A stretch of 8,608 nt of DNA from an uncultured Clostridium sp. (GCA_900551135.1 URUX01000107.1:1-8608), one strand, 5' to 3'; positions 1 to 6,348 are shown, counted from the first letter of the stretch. Numbers and translations: made by a program. The notes: generated by a model from the sequence alone, not told the origin.

Positions 1-1161
1 CATATCCAGGATTCTGTCAATCCCCATAATCAGCCCGATTGCCTCAACCGGCAGCCCTACGGAATTGAAAACCATGGATAAAGTTATCAGGCCGACGCTT
101 GGCACGCCTGCCGTTCCTATGGAAGCGAGCGTGGCTGTGGCTATTACCGTGAGAAAATCCGCCGCAGACAGATGGATATGGAATGCCTGTGCCGCAAATA
201 CCACGGCCACTCCCTGCATGATCGCCGTTCCGTCCATATTGATCGTAGCCCCCAGGGGAATCGTAAAGGAGGATATTTTCTTACTCACCCCCATTTTCTT
301 ATGAAGGGTATCAATAGAAAGGGGAATGGTCGCATTGGAGGTCGCGGTGGAAAAGGCAAACGCCATGACCGGGGCAAATTTTTTCAGGAACTTCACCGGG
401 CTGAGCCCTGTAAACAGCTTCAGAAGCACCTGATATACCACAAGTCCCTGTACCGCCAGCGCCAGGAAAACGGCAAACATATATTTCAGCAGAGGAACGA
501 AAGCATCCAGACCCAGGCCTGCAAAGGTTCTGGCGATGAGGCAGAACACCCCCACAGGTGCCAGCTTCATGACTCCCATCGTCATATCCATCATTATATC
601 ATTAAACTGGCTGAAAAAATTGGCGACTGTATCTGCCCGCTCTCCCCGGTGTGCCAGAATCACCCCGATAATCAGGGCAAACAAAATCAGGGGAAGCATA
701 TCCCCATTTGCCAGTGCGGCCATTGGATTGGTTGGAATCACATTTAAAACCGTATCTGCAAAGCTTGTTTTTTGTACGGTTACTGCCTCTGCTGCCTCCA
801 TGGTTCCCATATTTAATCCTTCTCCCGGATTGATAAGGGACGCTATAAAAATAGCAGCTGAAATTGCTATGGCTGTGGTAAGCAGATAAAAGCCCATGGT
901 CTTTACTCCCACTTTTCCAAGCCGTTTCGTGTCTCCAATGGCCATACTTCCGCACACCAGCGAACAAAATACCAGCGGCACGACCAGCATCTGCATCAGA
1001 CGGATAAATCCCTGACCAAATACATAAAAAATCCCTTCTACAAAAACCTGATCTCTGACAAAACCTGCAGGAATCCAGAGGTTAAACACTATTCCCGTCA
1101 TGGATCCCAGAAGCAGTGCAATAAAAATAATGGTTGTAAGACTTAACTTCTTTTTTTTCAT
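1..1161 (-). CDS. Sodium/proton:dicarboxylate or acidic amino-acid symporter (DAACS/SDF family), 3' end outside window
   Basis: This is an inner-membrane secondary transporter of the glutamate/aspartate/C4-dicarboxylate (SDF, GltPh-like) family. The 387 visible codons start at the ATG at 1161 and are still open at base 1. Family hallmarks seen are the basic N-terminus MKKKKL, multiple hydrophobic helices, the HP1 serine-rich tip STATSNAT (residues 271-278), the TM7 motif NMDGT (308-312) and the HP2 motif GTAGVPSVG (349-357). The last visible residues, MGIDRILDM, begin TM8. The TM8 Arg/Asn/Asp residues that decide glutamate versus neutral or dicarboxylate substrates lie just beyond the edge, so the substrate cannot be assigned. 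The start lies 15 bases after the stop of the RmlD-like gene, so the two are probably co-transcribed. The upstream purines (GGTAGGG) overlap that stop codon and are a mediocre ribosome binding site. The family is near certain; the substrate is unknown. Confidence 0.93.
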   Translation of the reverse strand, partial: MKKKKLSLTTIIFIALLLGSMTGIVFNLWIPAGFVRDQVFVEGIFYVFGQGFIRLMQMLVVPLVFCSLVCGSMAIGDTKRLGKVGVKTMGFYLLTTAIAISAAIFIASLINPGEGLNMGTMEAAEAVTVQKTSFADTVLNVIPTNPMAALANGDMLPLILFALIIGVILAHRGERADTVANFFSQFNDIMMDMTMGVMKLAPVGVFCLIARTFAGLGLDAFVPLLKYMFAVFLALAVQGLVVYQVLLKLFTGLSPVKFLKKFAPVMAFAFSTATSNATIPLSIDTLHKKMGVSKKISSFTIPLGATINMDGTAIMQGVAVVFAAQAFHIHLSAADFLTVIATATLASIGTAGVPSVGLITLSMVFNSVGLPVEAIGLIMGIDRILDM

Positions 1162-1176
1162 ATTCGTATCCAGTCC

Positions 1177-2046
1177 CTACCTTTCCGTCATATATTCTTT
1201 CAGCGCTTCTTCCCAGTGCTTTGGCAGTTCCATTTCCTCCAGACGAAGCATCAAATTGTCCAAAACCGCATATGCAGGCCGGCCGTCTCCCTTCTTCCCG
1301 TCTCCGGATACCGGAATAACCGCATTCGTTTTCCCTGCAAGAGAAAGAATTCGTTCAGCAAATTCCCTGCGGCTGCATACTCCCTGACAGACCACATGGT
1401 ATAGCCCGTATGCATCTTCCATTAAAAGACGGTATATGGCTCTCGCCAGTTCTTTCGCACTGGTGGGCGATCCAAATTGATCGGCAGATATTTCTATCGT
1501 CTCTGATTTCTCTGCCTCCTGCAGCAGCCATGTTACAAAATTTTCTCCATTTCCGTATACCCAGGAACTGCGGATAATTAAATATCTGGGCGCAATGGTC
1601 TTTACAAATTCTTCTCCTGCCAGTTTTGATTTTCCATATACGCTGACCGGCGCCGGTACGGAAAATTCATTATATGACTCGGTTGCTTTTCCATCAAAAA
1701 TATCATCCGTTGACAGCTGCACCATTTTCCCATGGACACTGCGGGCAGCAACGCTTAAGTTTCTGGCGCCAATGGCATTGACTTTATAAGCCAGATCACT
1801 GTGCTGCTGGCAATATTCTACCCCTCCAGTACCTGCACAATTGATAATCACATCCGGACGATTTATTTCTACATATTTGCGTACCTGATCCATATTGGTA
1901 ATGTCTACATCAGACTGATCCGTCAGCAAAACATCCAGTTCCGTAGTATCTAACAGCTGTGCAAACGCACTTCCTACCTGTCCCTGCGCTCCTGCTATCC
2001 ATATTCTCTCGTGATTTAACAGCACCTTTTTTCTACCGCCGTCCAC
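1177..2046 (-). CDS. rfbD: RmlD-like NAD(P)-dependent sugar-nucleotide reductase (dTDP-4-dehydrorhamnose reductase family)
   Basis: This is an extended short-chain dehydrogenase of the RmlD/RfbD family. The classical member reduces dTDP-4-keto-L-rhamnose to dTDP-L-rhamnose in the cytoplasm. The 289-residue length fits the family. Visible motifs are the Rossmann glycine motif GAQGQVG (19-25), the INCAG strand end (68-72), VNA (89-91), the substrate-side STDDIFDG (112-119) with the catalytic Thr at 113, and the YGKSK catalytic Tyr137/Lys141. It starts at GTG 2046, supported by AGGAG six bases upstream. Two oddities stand out. No rmlA, rmlB, rmlC or glycosyltransferase gene is nearby, and the usual STDYVFDG signature is altered to STDDIFDG. 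The dTDP-rhamnose role is therefore inferred from the family alone; a related SDR acting on another nucleotide sugar is possible. It is followed within 15 bases by the symporter gene. Confidence 0.85.
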   Translation of the reverse strand: MDGGRKKVLLNHERIWIAGAQGQVGSAFAQLLDTTELDVLLTDQSDVDITNMDQVRKYVEINRPDVIINCAGTGGVEYCQQHSDLAYKVNAIGARNLSVAARSVHGKMVQLSTDDIFDGKATESYNEFSVPAPVSVYGKSKLAGEEFVKTIAPRYLIIRSSWVYGNGENFVTWLLQEAEKSETIEISADQFGSPTSAKELARAIYRLLMEDAYGLYHVVCQGVCSRREFAERILSLAGKTNAVIPVSGDGKKGDGRPAYAVLDNLMLRLEEMELPKHWEEALKEYMTER

Positions 2047-2052
2047 AGGGAT

Positions 2053-2057
2053 CTCCT
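2053..2057 (-). promoter_or_regulatory. Ribosome binding site fixing a GTG start
   Basis: AGGAG lies six bases upstream of the GTG at 2046. It supports GTG initiation of the RmlD-like gene although no ATG is near. Flanking GGGA and TCCC could form a short 4-bp hairpin with this site in its loop. Confidence 0.6.
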
Positions 2058-2142
2058 GTCCCCGGCCGGCTCTCCTTTCTTTTTTATAATTTTCTTTTCC
2101 CAGTAAACTGGCATCCTTATTTCACAGGCTGCTGTCCCTGGA

Positions 2143-2187
2143 AATAAAAAGCTTTGACTCCTCCATCCAGAGGCATGTCAAAGCTTT
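2143..2187 (-). terminator. Rho-independent terminator of the D,D-carboxypeptidase gene
   Basis: An 11-bp perfect inverted repeat, AAAGCTTTGAC (2148-2158) and GTCAAAGCTTT (2177-2187), starts five bases after the stop codon. An inner CCTC/GAGG pairing (2160-2163 with 2170-2173) lengthens the stem. Read on the minus strand, the hairpin runs straight into TTTTTATTTC. This is a convincing intrinsic terminator, and it separates the carboxypeptidase transcript from the downstream RmlD-like/symporter unit. Confidence 0.85.
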
Positions 2188-2192
2188 CCTGA

Positions 2193-3638
2193 TTATTGTA
2201 CCCATACGCCAGAGGCATTTACATAACACCCGTCCGGAGTTGTGGTATTTTTTAACATTTCTCCATTGGTTCCAACATAAAACCACTGGCCCTGACTATT
2301 CTGAACCCACTGGTTCTTGGCCAGGGAACCGTCATTCTTAAAGTAATACCAGATACCGCCTACAAACTGCCGCCATCCGGTCGCCATATACTGACTGGAA
2401 TCAAACCAATATTCTTTGCCATCTATGGTGAGCCATTCATTGGCAGCCTTTGATCCATTTGACTTAATATAATACCAGCCGCTGCCGTCCTGCTGCCAGG
2501 TTCCGCTTTGACTGGAACTTCCCTGACCGGTTCCTGGCCCGCTGTTATTTTGAGAATTGCCGGGATTGACATTTCCAGAAGAAGAACCGGAAAGAAGACC
2601 CGCATCTGCCAGGGCAAATCCATAGTCAAATAGTGCCTTGGTATCCGTATAGTGCGTCTGCCTGCCCTTCATAACCACTGCAATCAGCCGGACTCCATTC
2701 CTCTCTGCACAGGTTGCAAGGGTATTTCCCGCCTTGGAAGTATAACCGGTCTTTCCCGCCACAATTCCTTTATAGTACCGGGAATCCTTGGGATACAGCA
2801 TCTTATGGCCCATGGAAATTGTTCTGGCCTCTGCTTTTTTAGTAGCCGGAATCTGATAAGACAGCGTGGACGCCACTTTTACAATGGTCGGGTTCTGAAA
2901 TGCTGCTCTGGCAATCAGCGCCATGTCCTTTGGAGTGGTATAGTGCTGGTCATTATTTAATCCATTGGGATTTACAAAATGCGTGTCTGTGCAGCCTAAT
3001 TCTTTTGCCCTTGTATTCATCTTATCTGCAAAAGCAGATACACTTCCAGAAATATGCTCCGCCAGTCCATTGGCTACTTCATTGGCGGATCTCAGCAACA
3101 ATGCATACAAACTCTGTTCAACCGTCAGCTTGTCACCTTCCACAAGACTTAAGGTTACTGCTCCTGACTCCAGATTGGTAGTAGCTGACTTGGAAAAGGT
3201 AACTGTATCGTTTAACGCACAGTTTTCTACTGTCAGAAGGGCTGTCATTAATTTGGTAATACTGGCCGGATAAAATCTTGTCGTACTGTTTTTTTCAAAC
3301 AGCACTTCGCCGGTATTGGCATTTAACAGAACTGCGCCCTCTGATGATATAACAGGTTTGGCCACAGAATTGCCCGATGTATTGGGAACACCCGGAGTAT
3401 TGGATGGATTGGAAGAGCCATTTCCCACGCTTCCAGTTCCAGGCATGGTCGTCTGGGAACCTCCCTGTCCGGGCGATACAGCCTGACCGCCTCCGGGAGT
3501 ACCTGTACCAGAAGTAACATTACCGCTGTTTTGTCCTTCCGGCCCTGTAAATCCAAGTACCTGGCTGCCATAGGCAGCATTACTCCAAATCATGGCCGCC
3601 GCCATTCCCAGGCAAACCATGCGCTTCCACTTTATCAT
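2193..3638 (-). CDS. Secreted D-alanyl-D-alanine carboxypeptidase (peptidase S11) with C-terminal cell-wall-binding repeats
   Basis: This penicillin-binding, PBP5-type serine carboxypeptidase removes the terminal D-Ala from peptidoglycan stem peptides outside the membrane. Numbered from ATG 3638 (481 residues), it has a signal peptide (MIKWKRM then a hydrophobic stretch ending near AAYGS) and a Gly/Ser/Pro/Asn-rich linker (about 28-92). The S11 catalytic domain carries SITK (126-129), SAN (184-186) and KTG (296-298), the complete active-site triad. A second Gly/Ser/Asn-rich linker (about 350-378) leads to four or five aromatic repeats of the choline/glucan-binding type to the C-terminus (GWYY, YWFD, TGWR, WYYF, QWFY). 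The usual PBP5 C-terminal beta domain and amphipathic anchor are absent, so the repeats probably hold it at the wall. A TTG at 3653 gives five more residues, but the GGAG at 3648-3651 sits nine bases before the ATG and fits the ATG best. It is transcribed alone, between its own promoter and terminator. Confidence 0.95.
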   Translation of the reverse strand: MIKWKRMVCLGMAAAMIWSNAAYGSQVLGFTGPEGQNSGNVTSGTGTPGGGQAVSPGQGGSQTTMPGTGSVGNGSSNPSNTPGVPNTSGNSVAKPVISSEGAVLLNANTGEVLFEKNSTTRFYPASITKLMTALLTVENCALNDTVTFSKSATTNLESGAVTLSLVEGDKLTVEQSLYALLLRSANEVANGLAEHISGSVSAFADKMNTRAKELGCTDTHFVNPNGLNNDQHYTTPKDMALIARAAFQNPTIVKVASTLSYQIPATKKAEARTISMGHKMLYPKDSRYYKGIVAGKTGYTSKAGNTLATCAERNGVRLIAVVMKGRQTHYTDTKALFDYGFALADAGLLSGSSSGNVNPGNSQNNSGPGTGQGSSSQSGTWQQDGSGWYYIKSNGSKAANEWLTIDGKEYWFDSSQYMATGWRQFVGGIWYYFKNDGSLAKNQWVQNSQGQWFYVGTNGEMLKNTTTPDGCYVNASGVWVQ

Positions 3639-3647
3639 CTTGTCCGT

Positions 3648-3651
3648 CTCC
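3648..3651 (-). promoter_or_regulatory. Ribosome binding site deciding the carboxypeptidase start
   Basis: GGAG here lies nine bases upstream of ATG 3638. It overlaps the alternative in-frame TTG at 3653, which itself has no Shine-Dalgarno sequence in front. This favours the 481-residue protein. Confidence 0.6.
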
Positions 3652-3686
3652 AATCTAATCCGTAAATCTTTTTACACATAGTAGAA

Positions 3687-3695
3687 AGTATACCA
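3687..3695 (-). promoter_or_regulatory. Extended -10 promoter for the D,D-carboxypeptidase gene
   Basis: On the minus strand TGG-TATACT forms an extended -10 element about 50 bases upstream of the start codon. The -35 region at the 17-base spacing (TTTCCG) is poor, as is usual for extended -10 promoters. Predicted transcription starts near 3680. Confidence 0.55.
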
Positions 3696-3770
3696 TAAAT
3701 TTCAAGAACCGGAAACCCGATTTTTCGACGAATTTCTTACAACTTTCTTGCAGGATGAAACGCAGGTTTC

Positions 3771-3799
3771 AAAAACTGCCAGGTCTGAGGCAAAGCAGT
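3771..3799 (-). terminator. Possible weak terminator after the sulfatase maturase gene
   Basis: ACTGC/GCAGT arms (3795-3799 and 3775-3779 on the plus-strand coordinates) enclose a 15-base loop and are followed on the minus strand by TTTTTG. The stem is only 5 bp, so this may be inefficient or fortuitous. Confidence 0.3.
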
Positions 3800-3808
3800 C
3801 TTATGCAG

Positions 3809-4930
3809 TTACCGTCCTCTCCGCAGCATAGCGGCAACCTGATTCAGCCTGGGCATGGCTGCGTCATAAAACATCTCATACGACTTGCAGAAATAATTAT
3901 CTCCCATAACCGTACCGTCCCCCAGAGCCCTGTGTCTGCGGCATCCTCCTCTGCACACAGCAAAATACCGGCATTGGCGGCATTTCTCAGACCGATCCAA
4001 CGACGCTTTTACAAATTTTTTCCCTGCTGGCGACTGATCAATTTCCTCCAGCCCCACTTCGTTTAAATTTCCCAGGCAGAACTGATCCAGCACGTAAAAG
4101 TCACAGGGATACACGGAACCGTCTGCTTCCACTACATGCTGTACAGAACAGACTCCCCTCTGCTCGCAGGACTCCGGCGCATAACCGGCTAAAATTCCAA
4201 CTGCATTTTCAAACTGCCGGATATAGGGCTGGGTTCCATGCTGCAAATCCAGATACCACAAATCAAATAAATCAATTAAAAACTGTCCGTACATCTCCGG
4301 TGTCAGGGAATAATCCCTGCTTCCGGGAAGTTCATTAAGCGGGTCCAGACAGGCAATATACTGTTGGTAACGGAATCCGTTTTTCTTGTAAAACTCATAA
4401 ATCCGCCGGATTCTGGCAGCAGTTTTCGCATTTACCACCGTCAGAATATTATATTCCACCCTGTGTTTATGAAACAGTTCAATCGTCTTCATTACTCCGG
4501 CAAAACTGCCCTCTCCCTTTGCTGTAAGGCGCTGGGAATCATGGGTGGCTTTTATGCCGTCTAATGAAACTCCTACTAAAAATTTATGTTCTGCAAAAAA
4601 TTCGGCCCACTCTTCTCCCAGACAGTAACCATTGGTCTGAAGAGAATATGAAACCGGAACCTTTTTCGTGTTGTACTGCTCCACAAACCGGATTAAATCC
4701 CTGTAAAAATCCAGTCCCACCAAGGTAGGTTCTCCACCCTGAAACGCAAAACCGCAGTTTCCCTCTGCATAAGCCAGTGACTTTTTCACCAGATTTTCCA
4801 GCGTATCCCTGGACATCATTCCATAATTTTCCTGTTCTCTGTTTTGTGTTACATCATAATAGAAACAATACCGGCAGCGAAGATTACACATCCCCGATGC
4901 GGGTTTTATCAGTAATTGCAGCGGCGGCAT
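3809..4930 (-). CDS. Anaerobic sulfatase-maturating enzyme (anSME), radical SAM/SPASM
   Basis: This cytoplasmic radical SAM enzyme converts the active-site Cys or Ser of a sulfatase to C-alpha-formylglycine without oxygen. The 373 residues match the family length. The radical SAM cluster motif is C15-C19-C22 in CNLRCRYCFYYD, followed by the family signature FQGGEPTL (63-70). The SPASM region carries the full set of cysteines for two auxiliary [4Fe-4S] clusters (255, 261, 276, 317, 320, 326, 330, 348). Asp277, directly after Cys276, matches the proposed catalytic base. From memory this cysteine spacing is the same as in the characterised Clostridium perfringens enzyme. The ATG at 4930 is preceded by AGGGAGGGG at a good distance. 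No sulfatase gene is in the window, so the client is elsewhere. A peptide-modifying SPASM enzyme is the alternative, but the conserved motifs make it unlikely and no small precursor peptide is visible alongside. Confidence 0.92.
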   Translation of the reverse strand: MPPLQLLIKPASGMCNLRCRYCFYYDVTQNREQENYGMMSRDTLENLVKKSLAYAEGNCGFAFQGGEPTLVGLDFYRDLIRFVEQYNTKKVPVSYSLQTNGYCLGEEWAEFFAEHKFLVGVSLDGIKATHDSQRLTAKGEGSFAGVMKTIELFHKHRVEYNILTVVNAKTAARIRRIYEFYKKNGFRYQQYIACLDPLNELPGSRDYSLTPEMYGQFLIDLFDLWYLDLQHGTQPYIRQFENAVGILAGYAPESCEQRGVCSVQHVVEADGSVYPCDFYVLDQFCLGNLNEVGLEEIDQSPAGKKFVKASLDRSEKCRQCRYFAVCRGGCRRHRALGDGTVMGDNYFCKSYEMFYDAAMPRLNQVAAMLRRGR

Positions 4931-4985
4931 ATCTGCCCCTCCCTTTTCTCATAAGTTTTTGGTCTTTTACACCAGTTCTACTATA

Positions 4986-5014
4986 CTTCTAGCAAAAAAA
5001 ATGTTGTATGTCAA
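4986..5014 (-). promoter_or_regulatory. Candidate promoter for the sulfatase maturase gene
   Basis: A perfect -35 TTGACA (5009-5014) on the minus strand is followed after 17 bases by TAGAAG. A better-looking TATAGT lies six bases further on (4980-4985) but then the spacing to TTGACA is 23. The spacer contains a run of eight T. It lies just after the stop of the XRE-S24 gene, suggesting independent transcription of the maturase. Confidence 0.4.
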
Positions 5015-5024
5015 CGTCTGCCTG

Positions 5025-5750
5025 CTATTCGATATAATTACGTTCCAGTTTTCCAATGTATTTTCCCAGCACCTCAAACCGGTCTTCTTCCCCGATGGGA
5101 ATCGGATCCAGAGAAACATTAAACGGCATCAGCTTTATTTCATCTTCTACATGGTACATTTTCTTAATATGTATCATTCCATTTACCCGGAACAGTCCAA
5201 TTTCATTATGCGGCACCGGATCTTTTCGAAACAGCAGCACCTCTCCCAGACGAAATATCGGTTTTTGTGAATTTGAAACCATTTTTACGCAAAATTCTGC
5301 CTGTACATTCACTGGTGTCGGAACAATCTGAATATGCTTGGGCTTTGATGACAATACATATCCTTTCGATTTAAACACAGGAGTGTACATAACAATATCT
5401 TTTAAATTCCCATCGCTGATCCACTCTTCAGCGCATTGGCATTCTGCTTCCAGAATTACTTTTACCGCATGCTTGCCATGGGCATTTAACTTTCGATATT
5501 TTCGGATAATCTGTTTTTCTTCTTCTGATATTTCTTTTGTATGATCCAACGCAATATAATCCTGAAAAAAGTAATTGGCATCACATTCCAGCGCATCCAT
5601 CAAATCAATCATCACTGGAAATTTCGGATAATTACAGCCATTTTCATAATTTGCAATGGCATTTACCGACACATTAACCATCCCGGCCAGCATACTTTGA
5701 GAATACTTCTTGCCTTTTCTAAGTTCTCTTAATCTCTCACTAAACCCCAT
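5025..5750 (-). CDS. XRE-family repressor with LexA/CI-like S24 C-terminal domain
   Basis: This is a predicted DNA-binding repressor of 241 residues. The N-terminal helix-turn-helix (about 6-62) has the XRE pattern: RLRELRKGKKYSQSMLAG, then the recognition helix around VSVNAIANYENG. A middle linker (about 68-140) leads to a C-terminal domain with the S24 fold pattern. There the usual GDSM-P is SNSQKP with Ser161 and Pro164 in register, followed by GEVLLF. The candidate general-base lysine is Lys197 (HIKKMY), 36 residues after the serine, close to LexA spacing. No obvious Ala-Gly cleavage site is seen in the linker, so self-cleavage is uncertain; the domain may serve only in dimerisation. ATG 5750 has AGAGG five bases upstream. 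It is divergent from the Spo0A-like gene, and copies of an ACTGT motif overlap its promoter, suggesting autoregulation. No phage genes are in view. Confidence 0.88.
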   Translation of the reverse strand: MGFSERLRELRKGKKYSQSMLAGMVNVSVNAIANYENGCNYPKFPVMIDLMDALECDANYFFQDYIALDHTKEISEEEKQIIRKYRKLNAHGKHAVKVILEAECQCAEEWISDGNLKDIVMYTPVFKSKGYVLSSKPKHIQIVPTPVNVQAEFCVKMVSNSQKPIFRLGEVLLFRKDPVPHNEIGLFRVNGMIHIKKMYHVEDEIKLMPFNVSLDPIPIGEEDRFEVLGKYIGKLERNYIE

Positions 5751-5762
5751 TTTTTCCTCTCT

Positions 5763-5775
5763 AAAACTGTATTTT
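5763..5775. repeat. Operator-like direct repeat, copy 1
   Basis: AAAACTGTATTTT lies just downstream of the predicted XRE-S24 transcription start and upstream of its ribosome binding site. It is identical over 13 bases to the copy at 5805-5817, with a centre-to-centre distance of 42 bp, about four helical turns. It is probably a binding site for the adjacent repressor. Confidence 0.6.
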
Positions 5776-5791
5776 TTCGTAACGTTTTGGG

Positions 5792-5820
5792 ATTATAGCA
5801 CAGAAAAACTGTATTTTCAA
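5792..5820 (-). promoter_or_regulatory. Strong sigma-A promoter of the XRE-S24 gene
   Basis: On the minus strand TTGAAA (5815-5820), a 17-base spacer and a perfect TATAAT (5792-5797), preceded by TGC, make a near-consensus extended promoter. Transcription should start near 5785, leaving a leader of about 35 bases. Operator copy 2 occupies the spacer. Confidence 0.85.
5805..5817. repeat. Operator-like direct repeat, copy 2
   Basis: This is an identical AAAACTGTATTTT located between the -35 and -10 of the XRE-S24 promoter. Binding here would directly block polymerase, the expected position for autorepression. Confidence 0.65.
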
Positions 5821-5829
5821 CCAAAAATC

Positions 5830-5836
5830 ACAGTTT
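5830..5836. repeat. Inverted half-copy of the operator motif
   Basis: ACAGTTT is the reverse complement of the AAACTGT core of the two direct repeats. It sits midway between the divergent promoters, immediately upstream of the -35 of the Spo0A-like gene. Confidence 0.45.
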
Positions 5837-5839
5837 AGA

Positions 5840-5868
5840 TTGACTATACAGTCGAAATACTGTAAATT
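5840..5868 (+). promoter_or_regulatory. Promoter of the Spo0A-like gene
   Basis: TTGACT (5840-5845), a 17-base spacer and TAAATT (5863-5868) form a plausible sigma-A promoter with a good -35 and a moderate -10. The 18-bp palindrome fills the spacer. Transcription from about 5875 would leave the GGGAG at 5871-5875 largely outside the mRNA, which is one reason to prefer the ATG at 5904. Confidence 0.6.
5847..5864. promoter_or_regulatory. 18-bp palindromic operator in the Spo0A-like promoter
   Basis: TACAGT-CGAAAT-ACTGTA has perfect 6-bp arms that carry the same ACTGT core as the other copies. It lies exactly between -35 and -10. Its centre includes AGTCGAA (5850-5856), six of seven bases of the Spo0A box TGTCGAA, so both the XRE-S24 protein and a Spo0A-type protein are candidate ligands. 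Confidence 0.65.
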
Positions 5869-5903
5869 ATGGGAGAGCAATAAAAATGAAAAGAGGAATT
5901 ATA

Positions 5904-6320
5904 ATGAATCAACACGATATCGAAATGACTTTACTAAAGATGGGTATACCAGGATCTGTAAAAGGATTTCGCTATATAGTGGATGCAATCATGCTTCTGG
6001 ATCAGGATGAATGGAAAGATCCAAAATGGACCGCTTTATACCACACCATTGGCAAGATGAACAGCACTACCGAATCCCGTGTGGAGCGTGCCATCCGAAG
6101 CGCCTTAGAAACCGTGCGCGGAAAAAATGGAAACGTTGATGAAGTAGAGAAGTACATTGGCTTTATTAACTGCAATTCTTCTGCCTCCCTTATGAGTTTA
6201 TACAAAAATATCAAGGCTGAACAGTGTGAACACCAGGCAAGAGCCATGACCATTACGGAAGAATACTTAAAACTTATGATTCGTCAGGAACTGAAGAGCC
6301 TGTTAATTGGAATGGCATAA
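5904..6320 (+). CDS. Stand-alone Spo0A C-terminal (effector) domain protein, no receiver domain
   Basis: This is a 138-residue predicted DNA-binding protein that aligns by eye with the C-terminal effector domain of the sporulation master regulator Spo0A. Shared features are a GIPxxxKGxxYxxxAI stretch (about 14-29), the NSTTESRVERAIRSALE recognition-helix region (53-69; Bacillus Spo0A has NTTASRVERAIRHAIE), then GNVDEVEKYIGF corresponding to GNIDSISSLFGY. The N-terminal phospho-acceptor receiver domain is missing, so phosphorelay control is not possible in the usual way. A roughly 30-residue tail (about 107-138) extends past the Spo0A end and looks helical. An ATG at 5886 would add six residues. 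The ATG at 5904 has AGAGG seven bases upstream and fits the promoter better. It is divergent from the XRE-S24 repressor with shared operators, which suggests it is the repressor's main target. DNA targets are unknown. Confidence 0.85.
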   Translation: MNQHDIEMTLLKMGIPGSVKGFRYIVDAIMLLDQDEWKDPKWTALYHTIGKMNSTTESRVERAIRSALETVRGKNGNVDEVEKYIGFINCNSSASLMSLYKNIKAEQCEHQARAMTITEEYLKLMIRQELKSLLIGMA

Positions 6321-6348
6321 TTTACGATAAACATGTATAAAATGGGGA

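Noticed and set aside
172..747. Plus-strand open frame of 191 codons opposite the symporter
   Set aside because: It is antisense to a well-supported transporter gene, and its His/Gln/Arg-rich composition is typical of a shadow frame. No ribosome binding site or motif supports it.
602..967. Open frame of about 120 codons on the minus strand inside the symporter region
   Set aside because: It is a different frame of the same strand as the symporter, whose reading frame is continuous and matches the SDF family from 1161 to 1. The overlapping frame shows no recognisable family pattern.
3809..4930. Reading the SPASM protein as a RiPP-maturing enzyme
   Set aside because: No small precursor peptide or transporter is adjacent, and the cysteine spacing, FQGGEPTL motif and Asp277 fit sulfatase maturases.
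4994..5024. Intrinsic terminator after the XRE-S24 gene
   Set aside because: There is a run of eight T on the minus strand, but the only stem before it is GTTG/CAAC (4 bp), too weak to call. The run more likely belongs to the promoter spacer of the next gene.
5025..5864. Prophage immunity region
   Set aside because: The CI-like repressor and divergent gene resemble one, but the partner is a Spo0A-type domain rather than Cro, and no integrase, attachment site or phage structural gene is seen within the window.
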